DNA of 64,000 nt. It comes from Tetrastigma voinierianum (Eukaryota; Streptophyta; Magnoliopsida; Vitales; Vitaceae). Under the pieces are notes generated by a model. That model ran no database searches. It saw nothing but the letters and a program-made list of their open reading frames with translations, and was not told the DNA's origin. The stretch lies in contig JAEQBH010002358.1 of NCBI GenBank assembly GCA_016808115.1, forward strand, positions 434,001 to 498,000. Reading direction: 5' to 3'. How positions within the stretch are numbered: position 1 is the stretch's first letter; every line of letters begins with the position of its first letter. Position numbers and translations under genes: made by a program. Shown one piece after another: positions 1 through 12,430 of the stretch.

Positions 1-563
1 AGAAATACAGAAGAAGCTGTCTTCGTGATCTCTCAGGATCGGAGTCTCGCTGTCTCTCACATCGTTGTCCTTCCTTCAATCGCCTCCCTAATCCCCCTCT
101 TTGCCTCGAAAATGCTTCCCTTTTATATCTCGGGATGTGGGCCCATCATTGGCCTAGAATTTCAAAAAATTTTATGCTCCCTACTGAAAAAGGAAACCTC
201 GCTACGTCGCGGCGAAGGAGTGCTACGCCGCTGCATATCCAAGGCCACTGGAGTCCTCCTTACTGGTTCGTTGTAGTGTAGGGCCTCCACGCTGCGGTGA
301 AGGGCTACGCCACAGCGTGGAGTGCCTCACTGCTGCGTACCCGAGGCTCCTGCTGCACTTCTCATTGTATTCTCTGCTTCGAGTCTTTTCTTCTATTATT
401 TAGCTTCCCTTTTTAATCCAATATCGTCGTATCCTATAAACATTATAGTATGGGGGATTAGCGCAATATTAATGAATATGAATGTGAATCATGAAATTAA
501 GCTATAAAAACACATAGAAATTTTACTGAAATGCATGCATAATTCACTCCGATCAGGCATATT
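1..563. other. Intergenic / unassigned repeat DNA
   Basis: No convincing gene. The stretch has a GC-richer core around 190-340 that contains an 8-bp inverted repeat, CCACGCTG at 287-294 and CAGCGTGG at 313-320, enclosing the related words GCGGTGAAGGGCTACGC. On the minus strand a TATA-like GATATAAAAGGG lies near 120-132. This could be the edge of another LTR, but no second copy is present in the window to prove it. The short open frames here are unremarkable. Confidence 0.4.
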
Positions 564-3540
564 TGTAGACCCTCAATTTTGTCTCGGCTTACTTATTTTA
601 TCCTATAGGTGTCCACGCTCACCTACTCGTTTCTCATATAACGCTTCGTTAGGGCTATTTGCTTTAGTCGGTTTTCGAGCCTCAAGTGGGCTTGTATATG
701 GTCCATTGAGTGCGTATGTAGTTCACTTCGGAGTGTCATTGTGGTGATTTTTTTTTTTTATTGGCATCATGCGATAGGAAGCAGGTGGGGGCCCCCAAGG
801 TTTTAGCTCAATCGGGTTGTTGGGTATGTCAAATTAGACACTTGAACTTGTTTCGTCATTATCTCCCTTGTCGAACTTCGGAATCATCTGTATTTATTTT
901 ATTGGATTCTTTATTCACCAAGGAGGTTTTTGTTAAAAATACATAATTTTTTTCAACCGTTGGTTCAATCGATTTGACTGGTTCATCGGGCCAACTTGTG
1001 TGGAGCCCTGATTTTTGTGATTTTGGAGCCCATATCCTATATGGATCATGCCCATATAATCCAGATCGGTCTTGGGCATTATTTTGGGTCCATTTTGGGC
1101 ATTGGCTTGAGTTATGTGACTCTTTCCCTTGAATCCATGTGGATGTGGTGGTGAAGCAAGTTGAAAACTTAAGGGAGTCAACTTGCATGGGGAATTGGTG
1201 AGGGGAGTTATTGGGGAGTGTGGTTTCAAGGATAATGGAGCTCTTTCCAGAGTTTAAAGGGGGAAAACACCAGATGGGCTCAGAGGCTGAGGTGGGAATC
1301 AGTATAAAAGGAGAGAAAGATCATAGTGTGAAGGACCTTTGGCACTTTTTTCGGGCTCGGATGCACATTTTTTGATTTTTTTCAAATACTTAGCTTGGAT
1401 TTTTTTCTGCGTTTTGTGGAAGAGGTAAGAACTAGACCCTCACTCCACTCTATTTCATATCTTCCTCCCTATGCTCTGATCCTTGAATAGAATATATCTT
1501 TTTGCTTGGCTAGCCCAAGCACAGTTTGTTGTGTAGGGCAATGGTCCATGGGGCTAAATTTTCAGTTTGGTAAGAAGGCTCATTGGCCTTCTGTGCATAT
1601 TTCATTTTGGTTATCTCATGAGACCTTCAAGGTATGCACATTGATGATGACTATGGGGACTTCCATTGGTGTCATTCCTTTGAATTGGATAGATGCGGCT
1701 TTCCTCTCATACATGGGGTAGGTTCAAGTTCTGGCGGGCGTGGTTTTAGAAACCTGATGGATTGTTTAGGTTAGTTTATCACTCATCTAGTGATAATCAT
1801 GCAGCATTTGTTTTTGGTTTCCTTATTCTTTAAAGATTTTCTTGCTTACAAAATTTGAGGTTTTTCCACAGCCGGTGACAGGTTAGAGCTTAGGAATGCT
1901 TCAGTTCATTAGGTTCAGTTTTCCGTAATAGTCGTTTAGGTACTTTGCTTTGTTTGTGTCGATTCTCACTCATTCGGAGTCGGAATTGCACTCTATTTAT
2001 TTTTTTGGATTCTTGACTCTGTGAGGAAGGTCTTAAAAAATTTGAGAACCTCTATCAACCGGATGAATCGGTTGGGAAACCGGACCAGCCAGTTCATTAG
2101 GTTCAATTTTTCGAAGTAGCAGCTTGGGTTGTGTATTGAGTTGGATGAGCAAGTTTCTGATTATTAGCTTAATGTAGGTGTGTGATTGCAAGGTTGTCTC
2201 TTGTCTCCTTGGGATTGGTTTGAGCCTTTGGCATTGCATCTGCGAATGGTTACTTGGGTTCATTCCCAGAAATTTGTGTTGGGACATTTTGTGAATGGCA
2301 TGACTTTCTAGGAACAGTGGCTATATGTGGAGGCTTTATGTAGTTGAGTTTGCAACTAGGTTCATGGGATTTAGGTAGCTGAATTTCATTTGGTTCTAGG
2401 GATCTAGGTGGTTGTATTGCTTGTAAATTAGTAAATCTCATGGTCTTCATTTTAATAAAATGGGGTGGCTTGGTTGCAGCCTCGTTTTATAACACTTTGC
2501 CGTGTTTTAGTTGGTCCTCACTCATCCAGACTCATAATCATGCACCGTTTGTTTTGTTAGATTCCTTCACGCTATGAGGTGTTGACAAACTTTAAATTTT
2601 CTCAATCATCAGGACTTGGTGAGGAACCCGGTTAAACCCGGTTGTGCAATACGGCTCATAGCGACCCCCTGACCAGCATGTTTGAGCCAGATACGTATGG
2701 CATGCTCCCATTTGCTCCAAGGAACCTGTAGGCCGCCTTTAGCGTATGAGTTCAGTTTCGGTTTGAACAAAGTGGGGTATTGGGCAATGTGGGATTGGTA
2801 AGTATGGTTTGGTTTGTGGGATTTTAAAGGAAAGTGTGCCAAAGCAAGCAAACCACTTACCTCGTTTCAGACTGCTTTCCTTCTTTTGGTATGGGATCCG
2901 ATATTTGGTTTTAAATACATGATGCATGATCTTGTTATTTGCCACTACTATTCTTGCGGTGCATATTTGGGACCTCAGTGCGATGCTTGGCGTTGGTATT
3001 TGTATTCATATGCTTACATGGTGTTTGGACTTTGACATTTGTGGTGCATTTGAGCTTATTGACTGACCTCTTATGCAACGCTTGGCTAGGGACCACAAGT
3101 ACACACCCATTGTTTTGATTGGTTGAGTGTTTATTTTAGACACTGAGTAGGTTGATGTGATTCGAGTCATCTATGTAGCCTAGGAGGTTGTTTAATCTTT
3201 GACCCATATGCTCCCACATACCTAATTCACTAGTAGAGACCGAGTTCTGGGCCTAGAGGGGTGCTACCTTGCATGAGGTACCTTCCCAATGGGTAAACTG
3301 ATCCCCGGACCCAGATATCTAGTTTTGTAGACCGCTTTTTCCTGAATGGAGTCAATGAGGGGTTTTTGTTCTTACTTTATTTTCCCCATTTAAAAAAATA
3401 AAAATAAAAAGTAAGTGGCGACTCCAAAGCAAAACCGTTCCTCCTCGGGGACGGATTTTTCAAAACTAAAAAATCAACCCACATTTTTCTTTTCATTTAA
3501 AAGCGAGTCACGCAGCCCCATAGATCGGGTAGGGTCCACA
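564..3540 (+). repeat. 5' LTR of the LARD-like element
   Basis: This 2977-bp copy aligns with 5102-8317 over its whole length, for example the TATA region near 1300, the segment GTAGGTGTGTGATTGCAAGG near 2175, and GATATCTAGTTTTGTAGACC near 3315. It starts TGTAGACCC and ends GGGTCCACA, followed at once by a primer-binding-like sequence. Relative to the right copy it lacks about 150 bp around the position matching 5570-5720. Open frames inside it are not conserved between copies and I treat them as non-coding. Confidence 0.82.
1303..1310 (+). promoter_or_regulatory. TATA box of the 5' LTR
   Basis: TATAAAAG inside CAGTATAAAAGGAGAGAAAG. The same octamer and its flanks are kept in the other LTR at 6065-6072 although the surroundings have diverged. 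It probably marks the U3/R promoter of the element. Confidence 0.6.
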
Positions 3541-3566
3541 AATTGGTGACTACATAGGGGCGTACC
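3541..3566 (+). other. Primer-binding-site-like sequence after the 5' LTR
   Basis: Immediately after the LTR end CCACA the sequence reads AATTGGTGACTACATAGGGG. Many Tat-type plant Gypsy elements have a TTGGCGACTC...GGGGA primer site in this place, so this looks like a mutated version. I do not assign the tRNA. Confidence 0.5.
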
Positions 3567-3864
3567 TCCTTCTTTCCATCTTGTTAGTGGTGTTTGTGAT
3601 TTCTTGCTTGTCATTTTATCGGTTCTTTTTGACGTCACACTGGGGCATACCCCCTTTTTTTTTTTTTCATGATGGAGGTGTTTGATTTCTTGCTTCTTCT
3701 AGTCATTTGTTGGCAATCCCTGGACATCACACTATAGCATACCCTTTTTGTCATCAAGGTTAGTATCTTAGCGGTTGCATCCTGAGTCTCCCCATTTTGC
3801 TCTAAGTTTCGTTTTAGGGCATCCCCATTCAGTTTAGGTGTCTAAAGCCTTAGTTTTGGTAGCT

Positions 3865-4800
3865 GGTTCTCTAGTACTCGCCCGAATTCCACCTTTGCGG
3901 TACTCGCCCGAATTTCTACTTTTTCGGCACTCACTCGGATTCTACCCTCTTTCGGTACTCACCCGAACCCTTTTTCGGTACTCACCCGGACCCTTCTCCT
4001 GTACTCGCCTGGATTTCTACTTTTCCGACACTCGCTCGGATTCTACCTTTTCCAGCACTCGCCCGGATTCTACCCTTTCCTGGTACTCACCCGAAGCCTT
4101 CTCCGGTGCTCGCTTGGATTTCTACTTTCCGGCACTCGCCCAGATTCTACCTTTTCAGTACTCCCCCATATCTACCTTTCCGGTACTCGCCCGGATTCCA
4201 CCTTTTCGGTACTCACCCGGATTCTACCTTGTCGGTACTCGCTCAAATTCTACCTTTTCTGGTATTTGCCCGGATTCTACCTTTAAGGCCTCCCGGTTCT
4301 ACTTTCGGCGCTTGCGATTCTGCCTAAATTTTCCACGGACCCTTTTTTAAGTACTATCCCGGATTCCACATTGCCATTTTCGTGAATTCTACCTTCGGTA
4401 CTGCTTGGTTCTACACTAAGCTCACCCGGATTCTACCGCTACGGTACTCACCGGACCCTTTTTGATACTCCACTGGACCACTTTTTGGTACTCACTCGGA
4501 CCTTCTACGGCGATTTTCGCCAGTTTCTACTTTTTATTTTCGCCCAAATTTCTACTTTTCCAATACTCTCCCGGATTCCACCTTTTCGGTACTCGCCCGG
4601 ATTCTACCTTTTCGGTACTCGCCCGGATTCTACCTTTTCTGGTACACGCCCCGATCCAACCTTCCCGGTACTCACCCGGACCCTTCTTTGGTACTCGCAT
4701 AGATTCCTACTTTTCGGGTACTTACTCGGATTCTACCTTTTTGGTACTCGCCCGAATTCTACCTTTTCTGGTGCTTGCCCGAACCCTTCTTGATTAACGT
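3865..4800 (+). repeat. ~27-bp degenerate minisatellite inside the LARD interior
   Basis: About 30 or more imperfect units of the type TACTCGCCCGGATTCTACC followed by TTTTCGG, with a period near 26-28 bp. Units vary by substitutions (CCCGGA, CCCGAA, CTCGGA) and small indels, and end near 4790. Frames across it stay open for up to 170 codons because the unit contains few stop triplets; the translation is a low-complexity repeat of SPGFYLF/GTRPDSTF type, which I do not regard as a gene. Tandem arrays in untranslated parts of Gypsy elements are known and can seed satellites. Confidence 0.85.
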
Positions 4801-5101
4801 AAATTTCATTATCTTTTTCGAACATATATCCAGAGTCCCTCCTTCTCGACATCGTGCCCAGATTTCATTATCTTTTTCGGCATTGTGCCCTAATCACTCA
4901 TCTTCCCAGGCATCGTGCCTGGGTTTCTCTAAGTCCTTCAATCGGGGCGACTCTATTATGTTATGTTAGCCTTCAATACTTAGAAAGGGGACAAAATTGT
5001 TGGTCATTTGGCTTCTTCACTAGAGTTCATTTCAATCTTGCATCGCTTGCACTTTGCACTACAATTCACTCGTTCATTCACTCTACAGAAGAGGGGCATA
5101 T
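4801..5101 (+). other. 3' interior of LARD-like element with polypurine tract
   Basis: Non-coding interior between the minisatellite and the right LTR. It ends with AGAAGAGGGGCA at 5087-5098, a good polypurine tract, directly before the LTR start TGTAGACCC. The words GACATCGTGCC and GGCATCGTGCC recur near 4850-4920 as a weak continuation of tandem structure. Confidence 0.6.
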
Positions 5102-8100
5102 TGTAGACCCTCAATTGCTGTCCCTTAACACTTTATTTTATCCTATAGATTATTACACTCACCTATCATTCTCATAGCAGATTAGAGACCCCATTTAACA
5201 CCAATGGGTTTAGAGCCTCAAGTGGGCTTGTAATGTGGTCATTAAGTGCATATGTAGTTCCTTGAGATCATCATCGTGTGATTTTTTTTTTTTTTGGCAT
5301 CGTGCCATGGAAGCAAAGTGCCCCGCCCGGCCCGACCCCTGTCCACCCCCGAGTTTTAAGCTTAATCGGAGTTTATTGAAGTATGTCAAATTAGGAGCAC
5401 TTGAGCTTGTTTTGATCGTATCTCCCTTGTCTGAAATCAGAATCATGTGTAGTTTGTTTTGTTGGATTCCTTATTTTCCAAAGATGTTTGTGTTAAAAAT
5501 TCATAATTTTTTTCAACCGTTTGACCAATCAGTTTGATTGGTTCATCAGTGTAGTACGTATACAACACTGTTTTTTGGGTGATTTTGGCAAGCACTCCTC
5601 CTTGTTTCGATCATATCTCCCTCATTTGAAATTGGAATTGTGTACCATTTTTTTGCTGGTCTCCTTATTCTTCAGGGAACATTCTATCAAAACTTCATAA
5701 TTTTCCTCAACCGGCTCGACCGGTTGGCATCCAGTTCAACCGGTTCGTCGGGCTAGCTTGTGTGGAGAGCTGATTTTTGTGATTTTGGAGCCCAAATCCC
5801 ATATGGATCATGCCCATATGCTCTAGATCATTCTTGGGCAGTATTTTGGGTCCATTTTGGGCTTTTTATTGAGTTACATGCAGCCCAACATGAATCCATG
5901 TGGATACTTGGTGGTGAAGCAAGTTGAAAACTTAAGGGAGTCAACTTGCATGGGGAATTAGTGAGGGGAGTTATTGGGAGTGTGGTTTCAATGCTAATGG
6001 AGCTCTTTCTAGAGTTTGAAGGTGGAAAACACTAGGTGGGCTTAGAGGCTAAGGTGGGAATCAGTATAAAAGGAGAGAAAGATCATAGTGTGAAGGACCT
6101 TTGGCACTTTTTCCAGGCTCGGATGCACATTTTCTGATTTTTTTTTTTTCGGATGCTTAGCATGGATTTTTTCTGCTTTTTGTGGAAGAGGTAATAACTA
6201 GACCCTTGCTCCACTCTATTTCATATCTTCTTCCCTATACTCTAATCCTTAAATAAAAATATGTCTTTTTTGTGTTTGCCTGACATAGTTTGTTAGGTAA
6301 AGCTGATAGTCCATCATGACGAGTTTCGATTTGGTAAGGCTCATTAGCCTTACGTATATTCATTTTGATTATCCTATTGACACAGCCAAAGTCCTGTACC
6401 GGTATTGATGACCATAGGGACTTAGCCGTGTCATTCCTTTGAATGAATTGTTCGATTTTTCGGCGCTCATCACATTGGGAGCAGTTCAAACGATTTTGTT
6501 AGGCAGCCGAGTTTTAGAAAACACAGCGGTTAGCCCGGTTGGTTTCATTCATCGGTAGAATCATGCAGTTTGTTTTTTTAGTTTCCTTATTCTTTAAAAA
6601 TTTTTGACCAAATTTGAGGTTTTCCTCAGCCAGGTTGAACCAGTTGGGAAGCCGGACGGCCATTCATTAGGTTCGAGTTTTAAAGTGCGCAGGTTGGAGT
6701 GACTTTAGCTGTTTGGCCAATGATTCTCATTCATTTGGAGTCGGAATTGCACTTCGTTTGTTTTGTTGGATTCCTAACTTTGTGAGGAAAGTCTTGACAA
6801 TTTTTGAGAACTTCTCTGTGATTGGAAGCGGACGACATCATTCATTAGGTTGGTGCCAGCGTGACAGGTTGTGTATTGAGTTGGATAGCGAGTTCCTAAT
6901 TATTAGCTGAATGTAGGTGTGTGATTGCAAGGTTGTCTCTTGTCTCCTTGGGGTTTGTTTGAGCCTTTGGAATTGCATCTGTGAATGATTACTTGGGTTC
7001 ATTCCCAGAAATTTGTGTTGTGATGTTTTGTGAATGCATGACTTTCTAGGAACAATGGTTGTATGTGGAGGCTTTATGTAGTTGAATTTGCAACTAGGTT
7101 CATGGGATTTAGGTACCTGAATTTCAGTTTGGTTCTAAGGATCTAGGTGGCTGCATTTCTTGTAAATTAGTGAGTCCCATTGTCTTCATTTTAATAAAAT
7201 GGGGTGGCTTGGTTGCAGCCCTGTTTTAGAACTACTTTAATGAAGTGTTTCGATTGATTCTCACTCCATCCAGCTCGAGAATCCATTCACCGTTTGTTTT
7301 TGTTAGATTCCTTACTATATGAGAATTTTCTAACAAAGTTTCAAATTTTCTCAATCATTTGGACTTGGTGAGAACTGGTTCAGCTTGATTTATTACCAAT
7401 ACATCTCATGGGCGACCCACTATTTTAGCATGTTTTGAGCGAGATCTATTATGGCGTGCTCCCATTTTAGCTCAACGAGACGCATGACCACAGCGTCTGA
7501 GTTAGGTTCGGTTTGAACAAAGTGGGAATTGATGGGCAATGTGTGGGATTGGTAAGTATGGTTTGATTTGTGGGATTTTAAAGGAATGTGTGCCAAAGCA
7601 AGCAAATCACTTACCTCAATTTAGCCTGCTTCCCTTCTTTTGGTATGGGATTCGATATATGGTTTTAAATGCATGATGTATGATGTATTATGTATTATGT
7701 ATTATTTTCCCTACCTATTCCTACAACGCATGGCTAAGGACCTCAGGTACGTGCTTGGGAGTTGGTATTTGTATTCATATGCGTACATGGTGTTTGGACT
7801 TTGGCAGACACAACAGTGCATTGTCCTTGATGATTGACCTCTTATGCGGCGCTTTGCTAGAGGGATCAATTACGCACCCATTGCTTTTTGTTGTTTAGTG
7901 TTTTTATTTTTAAGATCGCGAGAGTAAGGTTGAGTGTGATTTAGGAGTCATCTATAGCTAGGAGGTTGTTTGATCTTGACCCATAGTATCTGCACATACC
8001 CCGATTCACTAAGTGAGACGAGTTAGGGACTGGAAGGGGTCGCTACCTGCATAGGGTACCTTCCCGATAGATGAAGCTGATCCTCGGACCTAGATATCTA

Positions 8101-8317
8101 GTTTTGTAGACCGCTTTTTCCTGACTTGAGTCAATGAGGGGTTTTTGTTGTTACTTTATTTTCCCCATTTTTAAAAAAAATAAAAATAAAAAGTAAGTGG
8201 CGACTCCAAATCAAAACCATTCCTCCTCAGTGATGGATTTTCCAAAACTTGAAAATCAACCCACATTTTCTTTTCATTTAAAAGTTTAGGTCAGGCACCG
8301 TGGATCGTATATCCACA
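5102..8317 (+). repeat. 3' LTR of the LARD-like element
   Basis: This 3216-bp partner of 564-3540 is preceded by the purine tract and ends ATATCCACA. It carries about 150 bp not present in the left LTR (around 5570-5720), where a 'Fcg gtc aac cgg' type segment is repeated, so either a tandem duplication here or a deletion in the left copy. The conserved 3' part includes GATATCTAGTTTTGTAGACC near 8095 and the A-rich AAAAATAAAAAGTAAGTGGC near 8180. Confidence 0.82.
6065..6072 (+). promoter_or_regulatory. TATA box of the 3' LTR
   Basis: TATAAAAG in the same conserved context as at 1303-1310 (GGAATCAGTATAAAAGGAGA), supporting it as the LTR promoter. Confidence 0.55.
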
Positions 8318-9144
8318 TGATCATCGTCTTCTTAGGCAAAAAAGGTGATCCGACGATGGTATGCCGACTACCTCTCCGATGATTAAGTCAGTAAAAGATG
8401 GAGAAAAAGAAGCGGAGAGTTTTTTCACAGTTTTTCAGATGCCCTTACCTTGTGAGAGATCTTCCATATTTATAGGGCGTGGTTTGTCAATCTTCCCTTA
8501 AGTTTAGGAATAAAATCTCTTAATTTTAGGGAAAAAATCTCTTCCTTTCTATCAAGGATTAACCTTCCTATAAATAAGGGATTTGGAATCTGGGAAATCC
8601 GTTAATAAATATCTCTTTTGTATATTCTCTGCCTTCATTTACTTATCCATAATGTATTTAATGCTGGGGAGGATGCCTACCGGGACTAAAACTTTAAACT
8701 GCCGCTCAAGCTACCTATGGAAAGACACCCTAGACTAGTAAAGTAGCTTATATGTAAAAATAAGTTATCAGCTCCTAATAGCTACCCAATCAACTCAATC
8801 AAGCACGACCTTCGTCTAACATTAATTAGTAATCTTTTCAATAGCAATCCCATGACATCTGCCAATTGGGAGAGAGAAAGTCATCACTCACACAAGTAGG
8901 AAAACCTATTTTAATTTTTTGAATTAGCAAAAGGAAAAAAGTTTGTAAAAAAAATAGTATGACAAGATGAAAAAGAATATGAAAAAAAAATCACATAATC
9001 GATACTTGTGATTAATTAGTATAAGTATAGATTTCCCATCTCCATACCCTCCCTTTCCCTTATTTTCTTTTTATTTTTATTTTTCTAATTAATAACTATT
9101 ATAAGGTAATAGTTAGCACTCGACAAGTTTGAGAAAAATTGTTA
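8318..9144. other. Intergenic, possible LTR fragment on the minus strand
   Basis: No gene seen. On the minus strand CCTATAAATATGGAAGATCT (around 8466-8485) looks like a TATA box with LTR-style context, so 8320-8640 may be a fragment of a reversed LTR. From about 8640 the sequence is AT-rich with homopolymer A and T runs and no recognisable features. Confidence 0.3.
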
Positions 9145-10165
9145 TTGCATTATGGTTAAAGTTTGAGCAATTATATATGCATAAAGAAAAGGCTAACAAA
9201 TAAGTTACACTTAAAACAATGACTATATTCTCATTGTATGACAAAAAGCACATCTTTAGAAGATTACTTAACTATTTTTAAGGAGATTGTTTCTAATTAA
9301 GAGACCATGGAAATTAAGCATGATGAAGAAGATTTATGGTTGATTTTGTTGTGTTCATCTCTCTCTTCTTTTACAAATTTTAGGGATACTATTTTGTATA
9401 GTTGTGATACCCTTTCTTTATATGAAGTATATGATGCCTTATTCACCAAAAAGAAGATGATGCATCTTGTGGTTGGATCTGAAGCTCAAGTAGAGGATCA
9501 TATTGTTCAATGGAGGACACACATGAGAGTACTAGTGATGATGTGAGAGACAAGACTTGTAGGCATTGTAAGAAAACGGGCATGCCATATTTCAATGTTA
9601 TAAATTGCAAAATAAAAATAAGAGAGACCTGCTAATCAAAAAGGAAAACAATAAAAGATTTCTGGTGAAGTCGTATTGTAGAAGATAATTACATTGATGG
9701 AGACCTCCTACTTACTTCAAATGGTGACTATGAACTTAGCAAGGATTGGATTATTGACTTAAGTTGCACGTTTCATATGTGACCAAATCGGGATTGATTT
9801 TCAATATATGAGATGTCTAAAGGTGTTGTCTTAATAGGAAATAATGCATTATGTAGAGTTGTTTGAATTTGATTAGTTTGAATCAAAATGTGTGAGACAT
9901 GTTCTAGATTTGAAGAGAAACATGATTTTTTTTTTAGTATTCTTGATTCAAAATGGTACAGGTAAATAGGTGAAGGTGAAGTTTTGAAGATTAACAAAGA
10001 TATCGGTATTGTTATGAAAGGTGGAAATATAAATTATACTAAATTATGTGTGTTACAGGGTTCTACAATCACAAGTGATGATGTTGTCATTGCCCATTCC
10101 ATGTTAGATGGTAATATTATCATGGGTGAAGTTAGTATTCATGGTAATCCAACAATATGATGATC
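9145..10165 (+). pseudogene. Copia (Ty1-type) gag-protease remnant
   Basis: Broken frames read along the plus strand in the order expected for a Copia polyprotein. A UBN2-type gag segment starts around 9150 (LWLKFEQLYMHKEKANK) and continues to EDLWLILLCSSLSSFTNF near 9325. A degraded CCHC zinc knuckle (CRHCKKTG) follows near 9558. The protease region reads DWIIDLSCTFHM near 9748, where the usual D-S-G has become D-L-S, and then PNRDWFSIYEMSKGVVLIGN. A pre-integrase segment (LQGSTITSDDVVIAHSML) lies near 10058. Several frameshifts and stops, altered catalytic triplet, and no reverse transcriptase downstream: a dead 5' fragment of an element. No LTRs recognised. Confidence 0.8.
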
Positions 10166-11244
10166 GATACGCCCTATAACCAAAGGAACAAAAATCAAAA
10201 TTTCATATAGTCTACACATTTTTTTGGGAATTATCATTAATTTCGATGATATTTCTAAAAATCCCATATTTTGGCCTTAATTTTGTTGCTCTAAAAACTT
10301 TGAAATTTGTTGCATAGGTTTCAAACCTCGCCAAAAACGTGGATTCTAGCTATCATCAACCAAAGCTATGAATGTTATTAATTCTAAGTGTACTAGTTAT
10401 TATATTCCCTTTTATTATCTATGAATATTTTTATCAAGTAAAATATTTTGTATAAATCATAAAAATAATTTATTTCTTATTTTAAATATGATGAAATATG
10501 TTTTAACAAAAATAATTGAAGTAATAAAATTAAAATAATTTATTTGTTAATAAATATATATAAATATAGTTTAGGAATTTCAAATATTTTTTCAAAATTT
10601 AATTGATATTATCTTTTTTTATACTTATCAAAATAATTTTAATATGTATATTCTTGTTTAATTTTTAATATTTTTGTAAAAAAAAATACATATTTGAATA
10701 ATTTTTAATTACTGATATTTTTATAAAAATATCCACCGATATTTTACACATTTTTCATATATCCGTAAAATCCAAGTTTAAGCATTGCTTGAATTTTGCT
10801 AGGGTTTATTATTGATTTTTATCTTTATAGGCTCTTGTGGAAGATGTTGAGATTTTGCTGAAGATTGGAGTTTGTTTATTACATTTGAAATTCGTGTGAC
10901 CCAAATTTCGCTCTCGATGGACTTGAAAATCGTGTTGAGTCATCATGGAAATTTTAGGGATTTTTAATGAAAACCCCATAGCTAATATTACTAACCTTCT
11001 TAGGATCTGGGTTTGTTTAGTATGTGAATACCTCTAATTATGTTATATATTTTAGGATTTTGAAACTCGATAATTTAATAGCCAGCATACTCTAATTTGT
11101 ACTAATTTTTCCTTAATAGTAAATTTCTCCTTTATTCATGCTTTTTCTATTTTAAGAAGCTCTTATCTGCTTGGAGCGTTTTTGTGATCATCTTTATTTT
11201 CTTTTCTTGTTACCTATTCCCATTTTCTTTTAATAGAATTGATG
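10166..11244. other. Intergenic AT-rich DNA with one ATATCGG-family repeat copy (minus)
   Basis: No gene. At about 10700-10795 the sequence, read on the minus strand, matches the repeat at 13700-13770 (AACTTGGATTTTACGGATAT, then ATATCGGTGGATATTTT). The repeat family therefore occurs in opposite orientations on either side of the peptide gene. 10430-10740 is over 80 percent A+T with no further structure. Confidence 0.5.
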
Positions 11245-12321
11245 AGCACATAACCCTAATAAGCTAATCCTATCATTTTGTAATGAACTTCTACCATTAG
11301 TCAATCATCCAACACCCATGTCAATCTCTATGAAAGGAGAAGGAAGAACTCATGAAGAGTCTAGGCGGCTCACTACAAATTTGAGTGGAAACAAACCATT
11401 CACTTTGTGCCTCAGCCACCACCAAAATGTACATGCATGTATGGGTGTCTTAGCACTAGAAACTCTGATAATTGTATGACATAGCGTGAAGTAAATGGGG
11501 ATTGCTGCTACAAAAAAATCACTTTAAGCAACAGGGTCCATCCCAGACAAAGAAGATGAATACCCTTATCACATTCCAGCACTCAAAAGAAAAGGTCTCC
11601 CAATAGTGCATCCCTCACCCAATTTTCACTGTCCATTCCCACAAACCACACATTCAAACTACTCTTAAGGAAAAGAAGAAGAAGAAAGATATAAATAAAT
11701 AAAAAAATCTCTCTCATTGTAAATCACGGAAAGTATCATGGAAAGAAAAAGATTCAAATTGGAATATATCCCCTATTTGATTTATTGTGAAAAGTATATA
11801 TATATATAGAGGAAGAAAATGAAAAATAGAGTTAAGAGGCATATGGGCATATGTAAATCTTGAGGATAGCTCCATTGGTGTAAGGTATTGGGATTTACTT
11901 AATAGTCATCAATTCAGAGTTTTTTCATGACCACGGGATATTACCCGATCCGATCATTAATTTTAAAACCCTTTGAAATTAATCAACCTACCGCAAGCTA
12001 ACCCGAACAGTCAAGATTATAAAAAATAAAATAAAATAAAATATCAGGTTAGAGGCACACGTAACTAAAGTTTATAGGTTTTGAAAAGCTTTTGTCTGCA
12101 TTTTCCTTTTACTTTATTTTCCTTTTATTCATATTTTCTCTTTTACAGACAAACAGAAGAAATTAAAAATGTAAAAAAACTCACTCTTGAAAAGGCTTCA
12201 AGCAGCACCTTCTTGATCCACGACTAGAGGCCACCTGTTCATTCAGGAGCAAACTTCATCAATTAGGTTGGTTTTATCATAATTAATTAAACACTCCCCA
12301 AAAAGGCTCACAGAGGATGTC

Positions 12322-12329
12322 TATATATA
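12322..12329 (+). promoter_or_regulatory. TATA box of the peptide gene
   Basis: TATATATA in CTATATATACACACATAAC, about 100 bp before the ATG. The dead paralogue keeps the corresponding CTATATATATATACACCAC at 22642-22659, so the element predates the duplication. Confidence 0.6.
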
Positions 12330-12430
12330 CACACATAACTCCCACAAAGTTCCATACAGAGTACATTCCAATAGAACCAATATCTCAAAAAGCCCCTCAT
12401 TTACTTTCTCATTTATCTCCACCTCTCTAC

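Larger units (their letters stand above)
564..8317 (+). mobile_element. LARD-like non-autonomous LTR retrotransposon with ~3 kb LTRs
   Basis: Two long direct repeats (564-3540 and 5102-8317) both begin TGTAGACCCTCAATT and end in CCACA. They enclose only about 1.56 kb. The interior starts with a primer-binding-like site directly after the left repeat and ends with a purine tract directly before the right repeat, which fixes the orientation as plus. No gag, protease, reverse transcriptase or integrase motif is visible; the interior is mostly a ~27-bp minisatellite. Very long LTRs around a short non-coding body is the LARD definition, so mobilisation would depend on proteins from a related autonomous element. 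I could not find a 5-bp target duplication (ATATT on the left, TGATC on the right), so an edge may be altered or the element may be recombinant. LTR divergence with many small indels points to an old insertion. Confidence 0.8.

Noticed and set aside
3838..4797. Long plus-strand frames in the minisatellite as a repeat-protein gene
   Set aside because: They exist in more than one frame, follow the tandem unit, and lie in a non-coding LARD interior.
3865..4800. CRISPR-like array
   Set aside because: Direct contiguous degenerate units with no spacers, in a plant retroelement.
559..8322. Target-site duplication for the LARD
   Set aside because: ATATT on the left and TGATC on the right do not match; not claimed.
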